Positions 61,035 to 64,000 of a DNA stretch of 64,000 nt are shown here, one piece after another (positions within the stretch are counted from its first letter, which is position 1; each line of letters opens with the position of its first letter). Under the pieces are notes generated by a model. That model did not search any database, had not been told where the DNA came from, and was given only the letters and a program-made list of their open reading frames with translations. The position numbers and the translations under genes were made by a program. Location: NCBI RefSeq assembly GCF_900176475.1, contig NZ_FWXX01000002.1:694560-758559 (forward strand), written 5' to 3'. The stretch comes from Tropicibacter naphthalenivorans. GTDB lineage: Bacteria > Pseudomonadota > Alphaproteobacteria > Rhodobacterales > Rhodobacteraceae.

Positions 61035-61127
61035 AGGTCGCAAGCCGCGCCTACAGGGTCGCCCACGGCGCGCGCCGCAGCGCAGCATTGCGCCAAGCTA
61101 CAGGCGTTCCAGCCAGAAAGGCCCACC

Positions 61128-62021
61128 ATGATCGTCGGCAAACGCAAAAGCACCCTCGCCTTGCTCTTTTCCATGCGCGGATCGGTTCTGCCTCATATTT
61201 TGCCGCGTATTCTGGCGGTTATGGCGGTGTCCATCGTGGTCGTGGTGGTCGATGCGCATATCTATCCACTGCAACACGCGGGCAGCAGCGCCTTTGCGGT
61301 TTTCGGGATCGCGCTGTCGCTGTTCCTAGGGTTTCGCAACAACGCCGCCTATGAACGCTGGTGGGAGGGGCGCAAGCTGTGGGGGCAGTTGGTCGCGGAC
61401 ACCCGCGCGCTGGCGCGCGAGGCCGAGCTGTTTCTCGACGCCCCCGAGGCGCGCGAAAGGCTGGTTCGGCTGACCTTGGGCTTCCTGCATCTGCACCGGC
61501 TGAACCTGCGCCGTCTGCCCCCGGACGAGGCCGCCCGGCAATGGGCGGACGAGGCGCATTTCAAGGCTCCGCATCCCCCCTGCGCCGCGCTGAACGCCAT
61601 GGCGAAACTCTTGCGCGAGGAACGTCAGGCCGGGCGGCTGGACGGATTTGGCGCCAAAGCGTTGGACGAGCGGTTAACCTCGATTGGGCTGGCGCAGGCG
61701 GGATGTGAACGGATCGCTACGACGCCCCTGCCCTTTGTCTATTCGCTGCTCGTGTACCGGACGTCGATCCTTTATTGCCTGCTGGTGCCGCTGGGCCTGA
61801 TCGAGGCGTCGGGGTGGCTGACGCCGCTGTTCGTCGCGGTGATCGCCTATGTGTTCTTTGGCCTCGCCGAAGTCACCGAAGAGCTGGAAAACCCCTTTGG
61901 CACCACCGTGAACGGGCTGGCGCTGGACGCCATGTGCCGCACCGTGGAAATCAGCCTGCTGCCGCACATTGGGCTGCCCGCCCCGGCCCCGCGCCAGCCG
62001 GTGGACAGCTATCTAAGCTAG
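61128..62021 (+). CDS. Bestrophin-family (UPF0187) channel
   Basis: A 297-residue inner-membrane protein of the bestrophin-like family, homologous to eukaryotic anion channels. Helices are ILAVMAVSIVVVVV, AFAVFGIALSLFLGF, LLVYRTSILYCLLVPLGLI and LFVAVIAYVFFGLAEVTEELENPFGTT. The marker FRNNAAYERWWEGRKLWG follows helix two. In other bacteria, members form cation-selective or chloride channels. The ATG at 61128 is the natural start. Confidence 0.9.
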   Translation: MIVGKRKSTLALLFSMRGSVLPHILPRILAVMAVSIVVVVVDAHIYPLQHAGSSAFAVFGIALSLFLGFRNNAAYERWWEGRKLWGQLVADTRALAREAELFLDAPEARERLVRLTLGFLHLHRLNLRRLPPDEAARQWADEAHFKAPHPPCAALNAMAKLLREERQAGRLDGFGAKALDERLTSIGLAQAGCERIATTPLPFVYSLLVYRTSILYCLLVPLGLIEASGWLTPLFVAVIAYVFFGLAEVTEELENPFGTTVNGLALDAMCRTVEISLLPHIGLPAPAPRQPVDSYLS

Positions 62022-62033
62022 GGTTTGCCCGGT

Positions 62034-62591
62034 CTAAGCAGGTGTAATCACTTCGTTTTCGGTGATGATCATGTCCAGCGGCTGGTCCGTGGGTTCCAGC
62101 GGGAGGTCGTCCATTTCCTGCGCCGCAAAGGCAAAGCCGATGGCCATGGTGGGCCGTTTCGCGCGCAGCAGTTCCAGCGTTCGGTCGTAGAAACCGCCGC
62201 CGTAGCCGAGCCGCCCGCCCGCGCGCGAAAACGCCACCAAGGGCACGATCAGCAGCTCGGGTTCAAAGAACTCTGGGTTTGCGGGGATCATCGCCTTGAA
62301 CGCCCCTTCGACCATCTCGCAGCCCGGCTCCCACCGGGCGAATTTCAGCGGTTGTCCCGCGGCGGTGATCACCGGCACACCGACGGGGCCATAGGCCGAC
62401 GCCTCTTCCATGGTGGGCAAAGGGTTAATTTCCGTGCGGATCGGCATGTAGCCCGACACCGGCACGCCGCGATGGCCCGCGAGGATTTCCGACAGCTTGC
62501 CCGCGCTGCCGGGACCGCGCGTATCAAACGCCTGTTTGCGCGCGGCAAAGGCCGCCTTACGGGCGGCGGCTTTGCGGTCTTCCAAAGTCAT
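62034..62591 (-). CDS. 5-formyltetrahydrofolate cyclo-ligase
   Basis: Returns 5-formyl-THF to the folate pool as 5,10-methenyl-THF using ATP. The 185-residue enzyme starts TLEDRKAAARKAAFAARKQA and carries the signature GGRLGYGGGFYDRTLELLRA near residue 135, preceded by LIVPLVAFSRAG. The ATG at 62591 overlaps the mgtE stop by four bases. In many bacteria the 6S RNA gene lies next to this gene; here no room remains for it on either side. Confidence 0.95.
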   Translation of the reverse strand: MTLEDRKAAARKAAFAARKQAFDTRGPGSAGKLSEILAGHRGVPVSGYMPIRTEINPLPTMEEASAYGPVGVPVITAAGQPLKFARWEPGCEMVEGAFKAMIPANPEFFEPELLIVPLVAFSRAGGRLGYGGGFYDRTLELLRAKRPTMAIGFAFAAQEMDDLPLEPTDQPLDMIITENEVITPA

Positions 62592-63979
62592 AGCAATACC
62601 ACCACAGCAAGGCCCAAAAAGGCGAAGAATCCAACGACATCCGTGACGGTTGTCACAAAGGCACCAGAGGCCAGCGCCGGGTCCACCCCGACTTTTTCCA
62701 GCACCACGGGGATGACGATCCCGGCAAGGCCCGCCACCAAAAGGTTAATGATCATCGCCGTGGCGATCACCCCGCCCAAGGCAAAGGAGCCGAACCAGAC
62801 GACGCCGACGATGGCCATGATCACCGCGAAGGCGAGGCCATTGATCAAGCCTACAAGGGCTTCGCGGCGGATCACGCGCCAGATGTTCGCGCCGGTCAAG
62901 TCCTTGGTCGCCAAGGCGCGCACCGCCACCGTCAGGCTTTGCGTACCGGCGTTTCCGCCCATCGACGCGACGATCGGCATCAAGACCGCCAAGGCGACGA
63001 CCTGCGCGATCGCCGCCTCGAACTGGGCGATCACCATGGACGCCAGCACGGCGGTGACAAGGTTAACGGCCAGCCACGGAAAGCGGCGTTTGGTGGTGTC
63101 AAAGACGCGGTCGGACAGGCTCGATTCCCCGTCCACACCGGCGAGGCGCAGAATGTCCTCTTCGTTTTCCTCATCCAGCACGGCCATGGCGTCGTCGATG
63201 GTGATCACACCCACCAGCCGTTCGTTTTCATCGACCACCGGCGCAGAAATCAGGTGATACTGGTTAAAGGCATAGGCCACATCCGCCTCTGGCCGGGTCA
63301 CCGGAATGCTGTGAAAGGTCTCTTCGGCGATGGATTTCAGCAAGACCTCGCGGCGCGAGGACATCAGCTTGCCCAAGGTCACATTGCCCACCGGGCGCAG
63401 TTTCGGATCGACCAGCACAATGTGGTAAAACTGCTCGGGCAGATGGTCGGTATTGCGAAGGTAATCAATGGCTTCGCCGACGTTCCAATACTCCGGCGCC
63501 ATGACGACTTCGCGCTGCATCAGGCGGCCCGCCGAGAATTCCGGATAGGTCAGCGATTGCTGAACGGCGGCCCGGTCGCTGTCTTCGAGAACCTCGAGGA
63601 TCGCCTCTTTTTGCGGGTCGTCAAGATCTTCGAGCAGGTCGACCACATCGTCCGAATCCAGCTCGCGCACCGCGTCGGCCAGAACCTCGGGGTGCAGAAT
63701 GCCGATGACCTCTTCGCGGATCGTCTCGTCGAGTTCGGACAGGATCTCGCCGTCGAATTCCTTGTCGTACAGCTTGATCAGCCGCATCCGGTCAAAGGCG
63801 TTGATCTGCTCCAAAAGGTCGGCGATGTCGGCCTGGTGCAGCGGGTCCATCAGGGCGATCAGCCCCTCGCGGTCCTCGGTGTCGACCGCGAACATGATCT
63901 GCGCCAGCGCTTTGCGGTCCAGCGTATAGCTGTCCTCGCGCTCGGCGTCGGCTGCGAGTTCTTGAATGTCGTCCGCCAT
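62588..63979 (-). CDS. mgtE: Magnesium channel MgtE
   Basis: A 463-residue Mg2+ channel of the MgtE type, gated by cytosolic magnesium. It has the N domain (about 30-140, helical: EVIGILHPEVLADAVRELDSDDVVDLLEDLDD), two CBS domains (about 145-265, with VDENERLVGVITIDDAMAVL), and five transmembrane helices from about residue 290 (LAVNLVTAVLASMVIAQFEA, LMPIVASMGGNAGTQSLTVAVRAL and so on). The GGNAGTQ motif lies in the pore. The ATG at 63979 follows GGGGGCAGCGC. The 5-formyl-THF cyclo-ligase gene overlaps its 3' end by four bases. Confidence 0.97.
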   Translation of the reverse strand: MADDIQELAADAEREDSYTLDRKALAQIMFAVDTEDREGLIALMDPLHQADIADLLEQINAFDRMRLIKLYDKEFDGEILSELDETIREEVIGILHPEVLADAVRELDSDDVVDLLEDLDDPQKEAILEVLEDSDRAAVQQSLTYPEFSAGRLMQREVVMAPEYWNVGEAIDYLRNTDHLPEQFYHIVLVDPKLRPVGNVTLGKLMSSRREVLLKSIAEETFHSIPVTRPEADVAYAFNQYHLISAPVVDENERLVGVITIDDAMAVLDEENEEDILRLAGVDGESSLSDRVFDTTKRRFPWLAVNLVTAVLASMVIAQFEAAIAQVVALAVLMPIVASMGGNAGTQSLTVAVRALATKDLTGANIWRVIRREALVGLINGLAFAVIMAIVGVVWFGSFALGGVIATAMIINLLVAGLAGIVIPVVLEKVGVDPALASGAFVTTVTDVVGFFAFLGLAVVVLL

Positions 63980-64000
63980 GCGCTGCCCCCGTGATATGTC

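Noticed and set aside
59139-61088. Minus-strand open frame of 649 codons across purD
   Set aside because: Antisense shadow of purD and the following gene, with no domain or ribosome site.
62022-62033. 6S RNA beside the 5-formyl-THF cyclo-ligase gene
   Set aside because: Only 12 bases separate it from the bestrophin gene and mgtE overlaps the other end, so no space is available.
1-64000. CRISPR arrays, prophage, integrase or transposase genes
   Set aside because: No regularly spaced repeats and no recognisable phage, recombinase or transposase protein were found on either strand.

Overview
The window is GC-rich, densely coded DNA from an alphaproteobacterium, most likely a member of the Rhodobacterales (Roseobacter/Paracoccus relatives). 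This rests on the combination of PhaR, DUF2842, a DUF1127 gene next to a LysR gene, a large acidic protein with a 'SKILTVSYGTFSC' N-terminus, an FdsB-type diaphorase, a bacterial Pth2 and a hisB-H-A-F-E cluster. It reads as chromosomal core and near-core sequence. I see no prophage, insertion sequence, integron or CRISPR array.

Layout. 1-5.0 kb: tyrosine catabolism (hpd, cut by the window edge) with a divergent Lrp-type regulator, then the repair helicase uvrD carrying an AT-rich in-frame insertion, then a degenerate receiver-like protein. 5.1-11.4 kb: an FMN-dependent 2-hydroxyacid (lactate) dehydrogenase, pyruvate carboxylase with two TTTGCAAA palindromes upstream, a DUF2314 protein and a LuxR-type solo regulator. 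11.5-17.2 kb: two identical tRNA-Gly(GCC) genes and the histidine genes hisB-hisH-[DUF2147, opposite strand]-hisA-X-hisF-Y-hisE, where X and Y are unrecognised proteins. 17.3-22.4 kb (minus): a CoA-binding protein, a possible small RNA, a DUF2235 alpha/beta hydrolase overlapping an orphan molybdenum-hydroxylase large subunit, and a PLP decarboxylase with a divergent Lrp regulator. 22.5-32.5 kb: septation protein YciB, EamA and MgtC membrane proteins, ftsY, an orphan fdsB, an AlkB-type monooxygenase, a LysR/DUF1127 pair with a clear operator, a Bax-inhibitor-1 protein and rpmG.

32.6-46 kb: RNase P RNA, Pth2, TatD nuclease, a metallo-hydrolase, two carriers, thiamine pyrophosphokinase, the large acidic protein, purA, secG, pyrG and rlmJ. 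46-55.5 kb: two TerB-like proteins, then a polar amino-acid/polyamine ABC transporter followed by a gamma-glutamylation catabolic set (two PuuA-like ligases around a class I glutamine amidotransferase, then a PuuB-like oxidase), which together look like putrescine or related amine uptake and breakdown. 55.5-64 kb: a DegT-type aminotransferase, phaR, xseA, purD, a bestrophin-like channel, 5-formyl-THF cyclo-ligase and mgtE.

The most unusual signals are the low-GC in-frame insertion in uvrD; a family of about 55-bp nested-palindrome intergenic repeats (three copies with compensating stem changes); a second intergenic repeat built from a GC hairpin plus a GGATATTTTGAAAGAGAAGAAG box; a LysR-type operator with layered inverted repeats; a candidate terminator-ended small RNA; and the unannotated proteins set inside the histidine cluster. 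None of these by itself proves a new system.
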